Shown piece after piece: positions 8,206-17,571 of a stretch of DNA of 34,732 nucleotides. The notes beneath the pieces were generated by a model, which was not told where the DNA came from, did not search any database, and was given only the letters and a program-made list of their open reading frames with translations. Numbering within the stretch: the first letter of the stretch is position 1; each line of letters begins with the position of its first letter. The stretch is from Sphingobacteriia bacterium (lineage in GTDB: Bacteria; Bacteroidota; Bacteroidia; UBA7662), in assembly GCA_009927485.1 (NCBI GenBank), contig RFMW01000104.1, forward strand, positions 1-34,732. Direction: 5' to 3'. Both the position numbers and the translations under genes were made by a program.

Positions 8206-8724
8206 ATGAACAATCCTGGTCCATACAGCACCATTGAAATTCGTTACCGAGAATATTCGTCCGAGGAATTGGGGCAAAGTCAGCAAGTCCTCCACCAAAA
8301 AGTTCGGGATGCGGTGACCACTGCGTATGCCCCGTACAGCAATTTTGGGGTGGCCGCAGGGGTTCTTCTGGAAAATGGTCAGATATTGGTGGGAACCAAC
8401 CAAGAGAATGCCTCCTATCCTGTAGGTATTTGCGCTGAACGGGTTGTTTTGTCGGCTTTGTCCGTCACCCATGCGGGTCAAAAAGTCCGCTGCATGCTCA
8501 TACTCACCCAAAACCTCGTGAATCCCTTGCTTAAGGAGGGTTTCGATTTCAAAATTTCCAAGGATATTCCAGTGGCCCCATGCGGAATGTGTCGACAAGC
8601 CATCGCCGAGCAGGTCACTCGGCAACAGGAAGATTTTGAGCTCCTGTTGGTATCCGGAAGTGGTAGGGTTTGGTCCTTTGAGAAGGCGATCACCCTGCTG
8701 CCTTTGGCCTTTGGAACGATTTAA
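8206..8724 (+). CDS. cdd: Cytidine deaminase
   Basis: A 172-aa zinc-dependent cytidine deaminase, converting cytidine or deoxycytidine to uridine in pyrimidine salvage. The zinc and catalytic motifs are clear: Cys76-Ala-Glu78 in GICAERVVLSA, and Cys126 and Cys129 in PCGMCRQ. The substrate-binding APYSNFGVAAG string precedes them. Length is slightly above the about 130-aa tetrameric enzymes, with an N-terminal extension of about 30 residues as seen in many Bacteroidota. It lies 15 bp after the amylase and is probably co-transcribed, although the two functions are unrelated. A hairpin follows the stop. Confidence 0.95.
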   Translation: MNNPGPYSTIEIRYREYSSEELGQSQQVLHQKVRDAVTTAYAPYSNFGVAAGVLLENGQILVGTNQENASYPVGICAERVVLSALSVTHAGQKVRCMLILTQNLVNPLLKEGFDFKISKDIPVAPCGMCRQAIAEQVTRQQEDFELLLVSGSGRVWSFEKAITLLPLAFGTI

Positions 8725-8738
8725 TGAGGGTTTAAAGT

Positions 8739-8756
8739 GCATTGCAGAGGCAATGC
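8739..8756 (+). terminator. Stem-loop after cytidine deaminase
   Basis: GCATTGC and GCAATGC pair perfectly around the loop AGAG, 14 bp after the cdd stop. No T-tract follows, so it is not a textbook intrinsic terminator. It may still mark the 3' end of the esterase-amylase-cdd transcript or protect mRNA. The ORF-track start at 8742 lies inside this hairpin, which favours the later ATG at 8796 for the next gene. Confidence 0.4.
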
Positions 8757-8795
8757 GATGATTTAGCCCGATTTTTGAAGTCAAATTGTTTTTAC

Positions 8796-11053
8796 ATGAC
8801 ACAGGTCTTCAAATCGCCTTTCTCGGTCACTTTTTCCAAAATTCGTGCATTTTTCATGCTAATGGGGATTTGGGGCTTTTTGGTTTTGTTCAATGGTAAG
8901 GCTTTTGCCCAAAACATCACGGTTCAAGGCCAGGTTTCCAGCAATATGGCCGGGATCAGCATCCCGTTGCCCATGCAGGCGGTGTTGATTAACCTAGGGG
9001 CAAATACCACCTTGACAACCATGACGGATTCCACGGGGTTCTACTCGATTTCGGCAGCGGCTCCAGCCTTGAGCCCCAATGCTCGGATCCTGGTTTCGAC
9101 CAATTGTCCCAACAGTGGACCGGTGAGCAATTCACAATTATTGAATCCTGCGCTCACCGTGTATAACATTCCATTGACCTGTGGTGCCGGAGGCGGGGGG
9201 ACCACGACCATGGTTTTGGTTAACGGCACCTTGCAATGGGGTACAACCACCGCCCCTGCCGGTCAATTGGTTAAATTCTATCTTGGTGGATCTGTTGCCC
9301 CTGTGGATTCCATCATGACAGGAATTAACGGGGTTTTCCAGGATACGTTGAATCTTTCCATCGCAAGTATAGGTAGTACGGCGTTAATTGCCGTTGCCCC
9401 TTGCAACAACGGCGCGTTAATACGGGATACCGCCATGGTTTCCGTGACCAGTCCTGTCGCCTTGTTTCAATTGACTTGTTCGGCTGTCCCTGTCAACAAT
9501 ATTACCGTTCAAGGGCAGGTCTTATCGAATACCGGTCTGCCCATGGTAAACACCCCTGTTCGCATTTTGATGGCCAATACCGTTACCTTGACCGCCTATA
9601 CCGACAGCATGGGATATTATTCGGCGACTTTCTCAGCACCATCGGTTTTGCCTGGTGCCGTCATAACCGTTTCTGCACTTTGTGGAGGGCCCACAGGACC
9701 CGGTACCCCTGCCACAGGAACCGCTACGTATGTTCAAGGGACCTCTAGCTACACGGTGAATTTAGCCTGCGGTGCAACGAGCAGCAGGGTGCTTACTGTG
9801 TCGGGGGTTTACCTTGATCCCTCCGGATCGGGTATCGCCGGACAAATCGTACAATTATATCATAATCAATACAATACGCCATTAAGGACACTTACAACCT
9901 CGGCCGGTGGGTTCTTTGCGGATACGTTGACCACCACGTTAACGACCGGGTTCGTTTATGCAGTATCCTCCTGCGGGCCTGTACCGGTTCCGCCAGAGAC
10001 ACTGCATTTTACAACGGCAGTTCAAGTGTGCTGAATCTTCAATTGCAATGCGGCCCGCCGGCTGGGCAACATCGGGTGTCGGGTATGATCACCGGTTTCA
10101 CATCGGCGAATCCCATGAATTTTGATACCCTTTCCCTGGTGGTTATTCGAATACTGCCGAGTGGTCAAGGGCAGGTGGGGGGTTGGGCCACCGTGGACAC
10201 GGTCTATTTGTTGGATAGTGCCGGCTCGGCTTATTTTAATCTGATGTTACCAACAGGTCGTTACAGCCTGCTTGCAACCTTGCTCTCCGGCAATGCGTCC
10301 CAATATGCACCAACCTATTACGGGGATACCACCACGTGGACCCAAGCGGATTCCTTCAATCTCCCTGCCAATGCAACCTCCTTCCTTGTGATTGATCTCT
10401 GTGCCAACCAAGGGGGAACAGGGGGTGGAACCATTGGCGGAGGGGTAGCCGGGAACTTGCCAAGGTTGAGCGGGCCCTTGGCAGGGATTCAAGTCCAATT
10501 GATCAATGCCAACGGGATGAATCCTGTAGCTCACCGCAGTTCAGTGAGGACAGGGCCGGCCGGCTCCTTTGCCTTTACGAATATTCCCTACGGTTCCTAT
10601 ATGTTACGGTGCGAACACCCGGGTATGCATTCGAATATGGTGCCGATCATGTTGAGTGTTGGTTCACCTGCCCATAACTCGACCGTTTTCAATGCAGGTT
10701 CCAACGGGTTCACTGCTTCGACATCTTCCTTGCGGAATCTTGACCTTGGCATAGCTACGATTTACCCCAACCCGGTGAAATCAGGCCAAGAGCTGATCAT
10801 CCATTGGAATGTGGCTGATTTTGGGGCTGATTTTGCATCCGATGAGCCTTTGATCGTGTCCATCCGGGATTTACAGGGTAAGGCTTCTGTTTGTCAGGAG
10901 ATTAGCCCAAGCAACATGGGTCCGATGGGGGATCAAAGCCCTGGGTTTAGGGCAGGCCTTTCGACCAGCGGGCTCAAAGCGGGGATTTACATCCTGGATT
11001 TGCATCATTTCAGCGGTTTATCCAAAGTATTTCGTCTGGTTGTAGAGCCTTAG
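8796..11053 (+). CDS. Large secreted repeat protein with T9SS sorting domain (frameshifted in this sequence)
   Basis: Predicted 752-aa secreted repeat protein, split here into ORFs 8742-10034 and 10028-11053 by one missing base near 10007-10010. A signal peptide (FMLMGIWGFLVLFNGKAFAQ) starts from the ATG at 8796. About five tandem beta-sandwich repeats of roughly 90-100 aa follow, of carboxypeptidase-regulatory/Ig-like type. They open with strings such as ITVQGQVSSN, NITVQGQVLSN, LTVSGVYLDPSG and HRVSGMITGF, and close with L-x-C-G/A strings such as IPLTCGAG, VNLACGAT and LQLQCGPP. The C-terminus is a T9SS domain: TIYPNPVKSGQELIIHW, SIRDLQGKASV, LKAGIYILDLHH, KVFRLVVEP. The frame before the second ORF reads FYNGSSSVLNLQLQCG, matching the repeat ending TYVQGTSSYTVNLACG, so the two ORFs are one gene. 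The role is probably adhesion or surface structure (inference). Confidence 0.8.
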
Positions 11054-11097
11054 GGCTTGATTATCTTTGGGTCCCTTTCCCAAATTAGGGGCATTGA

Positions 11098-11499
11098 ATG
11101 GCCTACTTAGCCTTTTTGCGTCGATTGTTTGCGGCTTTTATGGGCCTATCCCTGCTTGGGGTCTGTTTGTTCGTCACCAAGCCCGAGGGAAGGACGGAAT
11201 TGCAGCCACAAGGGTTCTCATCCAACGGGACTTCCAAGGAAAAGGAAGCCGACAAAGAGGCCAGGGTGTCCCCTGCCTTGCAACCCTGGTACCATCTTAC
11301 CCCTCAAACCCATGTCGCAAATTCGTCGCAGGACGAATCGACAACGGATGCCGATGACGTCCAGTTCTTGTCCATTCATTCAGGTGGTCCATCCATAGGC
11401 GGGGTTTGGTGGTCTCTGAAATCCATCTCCATCCCCAGGGCCGTATTGGCTGTTTGGGGTTTGATGCTCTCAACGGCCCTACCAACCCGAGCCCCGTAG
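11098..11499 (+). CDS. Hypothetical membrane-anchored protein
   Basis: A 133-aa ORF with no recognised family. Residues 5-27 form a hydrophobic N-terminal segment (FLRRLFAAFMGLSLLGVCLFV). A hydrophilic Ser/Glu/Gln-rich stretch follows, then WWSLKSISIPRAVLAVWGLML near the C-terminus, possibly a second membrane segment. Codon choice (TTG, GCC, TCC, CCC frequent) resembles neighbouring genes, which is the main argument that it is real. It fills most of the 538-bp gap before secDF, and without it that gap would be unusual for this window. No function proposed; it could be a spurious ORF. Confidence 0.4.
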   Translation: MAYLAFLRRLFAAFMGLSLLGVCLFVTKPEGRTELQPQGFSSNGTSKEKEADKEARVSPALQPWYHLTPQTHVANSSQDESTTDADDVQFLSIHSGGPSIGGVWWSLKSISIPRAVLAVWGLMLSTALPTRAP

Positions 11500-11517
11500 G
11501 GGGTTACAGCACTTAGC

Positions 11518-11549
11518 TCTGCAAAATGGTTTAGGGCACGCTTTGCAGA
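11518..11549 (+). repeat. 8-bp inverted repeat in the secDF leader region
   Basis: TCTGCAAA (11518-11525) and TTTGCAGA (11542-11549) are perfect inverted repeats with a 16-nt spacer, between the hypothetical gene and secDF. A T-run (GTTTTTTC) follows about 11 nt later. It may be a terminator for the small gene, an operator or a leader hairpin for secDF. The 92-bp gap has no other clear signal. Confidence 0.3.
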
Positions 11550-11591
11550 AAAATAGCCCCGTTTTTTCTTTAATCTTAATTATAAAAATTT

Positions 11592-14500
11592 ATGAAAGCC
11601 AAAGGTGCTGTGCGGTGGTTTGCCGCTTTGTTTGCGTTGATTTGTTTGTATCAACTGAGTTTTACTTGGATTGCCTCCAACGTGGAAAGCGATGCTAAAC
11701 GTTATGCTCAAGGAGACGAATCCTTGGAAAGACGCTACCTGGATTCGATTGCCGAGAAAGAGGTCTTCAATTTCTTGTGGCTCAAGAAATTCACCTATGC
11801 CCAGGTTCGTGATCAGAAACTAAATCTGGGGCTTGACCTTCAAGGAGGTATGAATGTGGTGATGGAAGTGGATGTCGTGGATGTTATTCGGGCTTTGAGT
11901 AACCAGAGCAAAGATCCGGCCTTCAACAAAGCCCTTGAATTGGCCACCAGCAGGCAGGCCTCTTCGCAATCGGATTATGTTTCACTTTTTGTTCAAGCCT
12001 ACAAAGAGCAGGCCCCCAATGCCCGCTTGGCCGGCATCTTTGCAACGCGCGAAAACCAAGGTCGAATTGATTTCAATACCTCCGATGAAGAGGTCGTCGC
12101 CGTAATCCGTGCCGAGGCAGAAAGTGCCATTGACCGCTCATTCAATATCTTGAGAACCCGTATTGATAAATTCGGTGTTACGTCTCCCAATATTCAGCGC
12201 CAACAAGGATCTGGAAGAATTAACATAGAATTGCCCGGTGTTGATAATCCGGACCGTGTACGCAAACTCTTGCAGGGTACCGCTAAGCTTGAATTTTGGG
12301 AAACTTTCGAAGCAGCGGAAGTCCTCGATAGGGTTGCGGAAATCAATAAATTCCTGGCTGCCGAATCCAAACTCCAAGGGAAGTCGGCAACTGATAGCTC
12401 AACCAAGCCGGGAGATACCACCGCCGCATCGGCGGATACCTCATCCGCTAAGAATGCGCTGTTGAGTGATCTTGCCAAGTCCGATACTTCGATGGCCGGC
12501 GACACTTCGGAAGCAGGACTGGCCAGGACCAGGCAAGAAAATCCTTTGTTTGCCATCCTGATGCCTGCGGTTTACCAAGACAAAGACGGGAGTTCCAAGG
12601 TATCCCAAGGCCCCATCGTAGGAACATCGGCTGCTCGCGATACAGCTGCCGTCAACGCCATCTTGGCCAGGACCGAGGTGAAAAATTTCTTGCCGAGAAA
12701 CATGAAGATGTTGTGGACCGTGAAAGGGCGTGGGGAGGGCAACCGCTTCTTTGATTTGGTGGCCCTCAAAAAGCGCGGAAATGAGGATCAAGCCGGATTG
12801 GAGGGGGATGTGGTGACCGATGCCAGGGAATCCATCGATCCCTTTGGTAAAGTGGAAGTTTCCATGACCATGAACGCCGAAGGCGCCAAGCGCTGGAGAC
12901 GCATGACTGCCGATAACATTGGGAAATCGGTGGCCATTGTGTTGGATGATTATGTGTACTCTTTCCCCACAGTTCAGTCAGAAATCTCCGGGGGGATGTC
13001 CTCCATTTCCGGGAATTTCACCACCGAAGAAGCCAAAGACCTTGCCAATATCCTCAAAGCCGGTAAGTTACCAGCGCCTGCTCGGATTGTCGAGGAGGCT
13101 GTGGTTGGGCCTAGCTTGGGTAAAGAAGCGATTCAAAGCGGATTATGGTCCATCGTCATGGGCTTGTTGTTGGTCTTGGTCTTCATGGCCTTGTATTATG
13201 CCGGTTCTGGTCTGATTGCCAATGCCGTTTTGTTCGCTAACATTTTCTTCATCTTCGGTATTCTGGCCTCGCTCCAAGCGGTTCTTACCCTGCCTGGCTT
13301 AGCGGGTATTGTATTGACCATCGGTATGGCGGTGGATGCAAATGTTTTGATTTTTGAACGTATTCGTGAAGAATTGGCTCGATCCAAAAGCCAACGTCAA
13401 GCGGTGAGCGATGGTTTCTCTAACGCGTATTCATCGATTATTGACGCGAACGTCACGACCATCCTCACCGGTATTGTCTTGTATGTATTTGGTTCAGGCC
13501 CCATCCGTGGATTCGCGACGACCTTGATTGTGGGTATTCTTACCTCCCTCTTTGCGGCCTTGTTCCTTTCCCGCCTGATTATGGAATATTATGTTTCCAA
13601 AGACAAACCCATCACCTTTGGGACTTCCGCCACCTTGAAGATGTTCACTAACCTGAACTTTGACTTTTTGGGAAGGCGCAGGCTTTGGTACGGCGTTTCG
13701 CTTACCGTGATTGTGGCTGGTTTGATCTCCATGTTTACGCAGGGTTTCAATTTGGGGGTTGACTTCAAAGGAGGACGCAGTTATGTGGTGACTGTGGATT
13801 CTGATCGAGGTGCAGCAGATATCCGATCGGCCTTGACGGCCGTTTTCGGTTCGGCTCCGGAGGTCAAAACCTTTGGCAGTGATCGACAATTCAAGATCAC
13901 CACCACCTACAAAATCAACGATAACAGCCAAGCAGTTGACGCAGAAGTGGAAGAGAAATTATGGCAGGGAATGTCGGGCCTTTATCAGGCCAAACCCAGC
14001 CAAGAGACCTTCAAGGCTAATTATTTGATGAGTTCGCAGAAGGTAGGGCCAACGATTGCGGATGATATCAAGGCCTCGGCGATTTGGTCGATTCTTTTTG
14101 CTTTGGTTGCCATCTTCGTTTACATCGTGATTCGATTCCGCAAATGGCAATACGCTCTCGGTGCCACAGTGGCCTTAGCGCACGATGTTCTGGTGGTTCT
14201 TGCCGTCTTCACCCTGGGATGGAAGTGGTTCCCTTTCTCGATGGAAATAGACCAGGCCTTTATTGCTGCTATTTTGACCATCGTGGGGTACTCAATTAAC
14301 GATACCGTGGTCGTCTTTGACCGTATCCGAGAAGATCTTGGGACGAAGAAACTCACAGCCGATAAGAGCATAATGAATAACGCCCTGAACACCACGCTAT
14401 CACGTACCTTAATTACAGCATTTACCACCATCATCACGGTGGTGGTTTTGTTCTTATTCGGTGGCGATGTGATCAAGAGTTTCTCTTTTGCCATTTTGAT

Positions 14501-14594
14501 TGGACTTATTGTGGGTACCTATTCTTCCATTTTCACAGCCTCGGCCTTGGTCCTTGATACCGTGAAGTGGATGGAAGGTCGTTCCAAGCGATAA
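11592..14594 (+). CDS. secDF: Fused protein translocase subunit SecDF
   Basis: A 1000-aa fusion of SecD and SecF, the proton-driven RND-type partner that pulls preproteins through SecYEG into the periplasm. An N-terminal transmembrane helix (about 7-27) is followed by LNLGLDLQGGMNVVMEV, the conserved SecD start, a large periplasmic P1 region, and the SecD membrane domain with AVDANVLIFERIREE (about residue 580). SecF begins near residue 686 (NLNFDFLGRRRLWYG), with LGVDFKGGRSYVV and then INDTVVVFDRIRED (about residue 901). A Ser/Thr/Asp/Ala-rich insert at about residues 262-305 in P1 has low complexity. SecDF fusion is the usual state in Bacteroidota. Start is an ATG after an AT-rich leader. 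The gene appears intact. Confidence 0.97.
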   Translation: MKAKGAVRWFAALFALICLYQLSFTWIASNVESDAKRYAQGDESLERRYLDSIAEKEVFNFLWLKKFTYAQVRDQKLNLGLDLQGGMNVVMEVDVVDVIRALSNQSKDPAFNKALELATSRQASSQSDYVSLFVQAYKEQAPNARLAGIFATRENQGRIDFNTSDEEVVAVIRAEAESAIDRSFNILRTRIDKFGVTSPNIQRQQGSGRINIELPGVDNPDRVRKLLQGTAKLEFWETFEAAEVLDRVAEINKFLAAESKLQGKSATDSSTKPGDTTAASADTSSAKNALLSDLAKSDTSMAGDTSEAGLARTRQENPLFAILMPAVYQDKDGSSKVSQGPIVGTSAARDTAAVNAILARTEVKNFLPRNMKMLWTVKGRGEGNRFFDLVALKKRGNEDQAGLEGDVVTDARESIDPFGKVEVSMTMNAEGAKRWRRMTADNIGKSVAIVLDDYVYSFPTVQSEISGGMSSISGNFTTEEAKDLANILKAGKLPAPARIVEEAVVGPSLGKEAIQSGLWSIVMGLLLVLVFMALYYAGSGLIANAVLFANIFFIFGILASLQAVLTLPGLAGIVLTIGMAVDANVLIFERIREELARSKSQRQAVSDGFSNAYSSIIDANVTTILTGIVLYVFGSGPIRGFATTLIVGILTSLFAALFLSRLIMEYYVSKDKPITFGTSATLKMFTNLNFDFLGRRRLWYGVSLTVIVAGLISMFTQGFNLGVDFKGGRSYVVTVDSDRGAADIRSALTAVFGSAPEVKTFGSDRQFKITTTYKINDNSQAVDAEVEEKLWQGMSGLYQAKPSQETFKANYLMSSQKVGPTIADDIKASAIWSILFALVAIFVYIVIRFRKWQYALGATVALAHDVLVVLAVFTLGWKWFPFSMEIDQAFIAAILTIVGYSINDTVVVFDRIREDLGTKKLTADKSIMNNALNTTLSRTLITAFTTIITVVVLFLFGGDVIKSFSFAILIGLIVGTYSSIFTASALVLDTVKWMEGRSKR

Positions 14595-14622
14595 TTGATC
14601 ACCAAGGATTTAAGAGGCTTCA

Positions 14623-15557
14623 ATGGCTAACATCGAAGTAGATTCATGGACCCCTGCTGATTTCGAATCGGCAGGGGTCTTGGATTTATTGGCAAGGCAG
14701 TCCGTCGAAGGATTTATAACCGGATTGCATGCCAGCCCGGATCACGGGTTTTCGGTGGAATTTGCTGAACATCGGTTGTACAATACCGGTGAATCGACCA
14801 GGCATATTGATTGGAAATTGCTGGCAAGAACCGACAAACTTTTCACCAAGCGTTACGAAGAAGAAACCAATTTAAGAGCGCATTTTTTGCTGGATGCATC
14901 GGCGTCGATGTTTTATCCGGAGGGAACCGGGAGAAAATGGGAATTTTCGATAAGAGCTATAGCCGCCTTGGTGCATTTGTTAGAGAAGCAACGGGACGCG
15001 TACGGTCTCCTGCTTTTTGACAAGGAACTCAGGAGGATTTTGCGCCCCTCCATGGGCAAATCCCATCATCATCGGATGATGTTGCATCTTCAGAAAGCCT
15101 GCGCTCCAAGGCTGAGGATTATGGCGGTCAAACCAAGTTGTTGCCGGCCTTGCATGAATTGGCAGAAACCATGCCGCCTCGGTCCATGCTTGTTTTGTTT
15201 AGCGATTGTTTTGAAACGGGACTCAATTCCATGGACGAACTTGCCGCTGCTTTGCAACACCTTCGGTACAAAAAGCACGAGGTGCTCTTGTTTCATACCG
15301 TTGATGAAGCAACGGAATTGGCCTTTGACTGGCCCAACAGGCCCTATACGTTGGTGGATCCCGAAAGCGGGAGGCAATTGCGCTTGAACCCTGCCGAATA
15401 CCGGGAAGCCTATCGCGATCAGGCCCTAAAGTTTCGAGAATCCTTGCGCCTTCGTTGCGGTCAATTTGGAATTGACCTCATCGAGGCCGACTGCGCTACG
15501 GGTCATGTCAAGGTCTTGGAGGCCTTTTTGAGAAGGCGTTCCCGCCGAAACCTGTAG
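14623..15557 (+). CDS. DUF58 domain protein with vWA-like fold (frameshifted in this sequence)
   Basis: A 311-aa DUF58 protein, split here into ORFs 14623-15387 and 15138-15557 by one missing base near 15100. The first part has the DUF58 core: RHIDWKLLARTDKLFTKRYEEE, then a MIDAS-like LLDASASM (DxSxS), LLLFDKEL and SHHHRMM. The second part supplies SMLVLFSDCFE, HEVLLFHTVDEATE and the terminal helices. Reading GCC-T[+1 base]-G-CGC restores QKALRSKAEDYGGQTKLLPA and makes one continuous frame. DUF58 proteins usually sit with MoxR-family AAA ATPases and Bat proteins in envelope-stress or protein-maturation loci, but none is present in this window. It lies 28 bp after secDF on the same strand. Its 3' end overlaps the convergent eamA gene by 55 bp. 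Confidence 0.85.
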
Positions 15558-16486
15558 TTTTTGTACCAAGCTTCCCCAAGGACCGTGGCGATTAGGATAG
15601 CGGTCCCCCCATAAAACAAGGGAGACATTTGTTCGCTCTCGCCGAAGAGCCAATACCCTAACACAATTCCGTAAACAGGCTCCATGTTCACCGACAGCAC
15701 GAAAGTGAAGGGGTCGATCAGCCGCATCAGGCGTATACTGGCAACAAAGGGATAACAGGTACAAACCAAGGCCAAGACAGCAACCCAAAACCAATCCATG
15801 GCGCTAAGGCTCAGCCAGGGCCATGGAAAAGGAGGCATTGTTGAGGTGCCCGAATTTGGGGTCGAACTCCACCAATACCTGAACAGCAGCCAAAGGCTAA
15901 TTCCCAGCAAACCACCGACCATTTCCCAGAAGGCTACCTGCAACGGCTGAAATCGTTCGGTTAACTTGGAATTCAAAACGGCAAACCAAGCCGCTAACAT
16001 GGCGGATATACAGGCGGTCCACCACGCCAACGGCGCAAAATGCTGAACCTTCATCAGCAGGAACATCGCAAGCATGGCGAGGCATGATAAAACGATTTCG
16101 CTGATGCCGGGGAACTTTTTTCGATAAAGGGCTTTGATTAGGGAGGCCCACAACGCGGAGGTGGCCAAGCCGGCCAAAGTCAAGGCGATGTTCGATAGGT
16201 CAATGGCATGGTAGAAGGTCACCCAATGCAAAGCGATGATCCATCCTGTTCCTAACAGAGGCCACAGCGATTTCAAAGGCAACGCCAGCGGAACTCGGGT
16301 TGCTGAAGTCCATAATCCTATGATCATGGAGGCGATGGCCATGCGGTTCCAAACCAAATCCAAGGCGTGGACCTCGATGAGTTTGCCCAAAATGGCCGTA
16401 AAGCCCCAAACAAAGACGATAAAGTGCATTTCGGCATAGGCCAACCATCCTGCTTTGCGCTGATTCAACCTCATGGATTCCTTCAT
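15503..16486 (-). CDS. EamA/DMT family transporter
   Basis: A 327-aa inner-membrane protein with about ten hydrophobic helices arranged as two EamA repeats of five. Typical strings are FVWGFTAILGKLIEV, DLVWNRMAIASMIIGLW, WVTFYHAIDLSNIALTLAGL and, in the second half, PFTFVLSVNMEPVYGIVLGYWLFGE. The last is the classic EamA motif placing the second repeat near the end. The family exports metabolites, amino acids or drugs; the substrate cannot be inferred. It starts 5 bp after the LptF/G-like gene stop and is the last gene of a minus-strand set mtgA-lptG-eamA. Its last 55 bp overlap the 3' end of the DUF58 gene on the opposite strand. Confidence 0.92.
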   Translation of the reverse strand: MKESMRLNQRKAGWLAYAEMHFIVFVWGFTAILGKLIEVHALDLVWNRMAIASMIIGLWTSATRVPLALPLKSLWPLLGTGWIIALHWVTFYHAIDLSNIALTLAGLATSALWASLIKALYRKKFPGISEIVLSCLAMLAMFLLMKVQHFAPLAWWTACISAMLAAWFAVLNSKLTERFQPLQVAFWEMVGGLLGISLWLLFRYWWSSTPNSGTSTMPPFPWPWLSLSAMDWFWVAVLALVCTCYPFVASIRLMRLIDPFTFVLSVNMEPVYGIVLGYWLFGESEQMSPLFYGGTAILIATVLGEAWYKNYRFRRERLLKKASKTLT

Positions 16487-16491
16487 GCTGC

Positions 16492-17571
16492 CTATTTAGG
16501 GGCCCGGTAGTACAGCCAGGCCGTGCCCAAGCCAAACAAAATATTGGGGGTCCAAGCCGCAAGCAGAGGCGGGAAATCGCCTTTGATGGCAAAAGTCAGG
16601 CTGAAACGTTGCATCACGATAAAGGCAAAGCATAAGCCCAGACCAATCCCTAACACAGGGCCTATGCCGCCTCGCTTTTTGCGAGTGGAGAGGCTCAAAC
16701 CCATTAAGGTAAAAAGAATTGCAGAAAAAGGAATCGAGAATCGGCTGTAATGTTCCACCCAAAAAGGTTCGGTGGCTTCATTGCCCTTGCGTTCCAATTC
16801 TTGAATATAGCGGAGCAAGTCTTTTCTACTCAGGAGGTAGGCGTCCGAAGCGATGGATTGGTTAAAGTCTTCTGGACGAAAGCCGAGTTTGCGTTGACTC
16901 TGTGTTTGGGTCGTGACCGTGAGGCGGGAGCCGCTCCAGCGTCGTTCGGTGACTTGCATGAGGTCCCAGCATTGGCCCTTGGAATTCCATCGAATCCGCT
17001 CGGCACTAAGCCTGGAGATCAAGCGCCGATGACGGAATCGATCCATGGCCAAACGGTATCCGGTGCTATCGGTATTGGAATACGACTCCAGGTAAACCAT
17101 GCGACCTGGACCCGTCTGGAATTGCTGATTCCGGGAATGGCTGTAGCAGGGATCCCGAAGGTAGAGACTTTCGAAACGTATCCTGGCTTGATTGGAAGCC
17201 GGTAAAACCCAATTGCTCAGGTAATAATTAAGGCCACCTATGAACACGGCTACCCCAAGGAACGGCATGCAGAGCCGTCGGAATGACCAGCCGGTGTTAA
17301 GGACTGCAATGATTTCATTGCGTTCAGCCAAGCGGGCCCCGGTAAAGATGATGGCGATAAAGACAAAGAGGGGGCTGAGCAAATTGGCATAATAGGGTAT
17401 GAAATGGACGTAATATTCCCTCCATACCTGGCTTGCTCCCAAGGAGTGCTTCAAGAAGCCGTCCAACTTTTCGGTAAGATCAAAAACGATGGCTATAACA
17501 ATGAAAACGCCCAAAGCCCCTGCGTAATTGCTCAGGTACATCTTTGCCAAATAGCCGTCCAACTTTTTCAT
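16492..17571 (-). CDS. LptF/LptG family LPS export permease (YjgP/YjgQ)
   Basis: A 359-aa inner-membrane protein of the YjgP/YjgQ family, which with LptB forms the ABC transporter that extracts LPS and feeds the periplasmic bridge. It starts MKKLDGYLAKMYLSNYAGAL, has six hydrophobic segments in the usual three-plus-three pattern, and a periplasmic beta-jellyroll region between (about residues 120-270). The cytosolic coupling segment LAERNEIIAVLNTGWSFRRL and the end NILFGLGTAWLYYRAPK are typical. LptF and LptG cannot be told apart here with certainty; in Bacteroidota the two are often unlinked. The start ATG overlaps the mtgA stop by 4 bp (ATGA), implying translational coupling of peptidoglycan and LPS functions. 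Confidence 0.92.
   Translation of the reverse strand: MKKLDGYLAKMYLSNYAGALGVFIVIAIVFDLTEKLDGFLKHSLGASQVWREYYVHFIPYYANLLSPLFVFIAIIFTGARLAERNEIIAVLNTGWSFRRLCMPFLGVAVFIGGLNYYLSNWVLPASNQARIRFESLYLRDPCYSHSRNQQFQTGPGRMVYLESYSNTDSTGYRLAMDRFRHRRLISRLSAERIRWNSKGQCWDLMQVTERRWSGSRLTVTTQTQSQRKLGFRPEDFNQSIASDAYLLSRKDLLRYIQELERKGNEATEPFWVEHYSRFSIPFSAILFTLMGLSLSTRKKRGGIGPVLGIGLGLCFAFIVMQRFSLTFAIKGDFPPLLAAWTPNILFGLGTAWLYYRAPK

Noticed and set aside
10005-10030. Programmed -1 frameshifting in the repeat adhesin
   Set aside because: The zero-frame codons TTT ACA do not form an X-XXY-YYZ heptamer and no downstream structure is evident; a missing T in the run is simpler.
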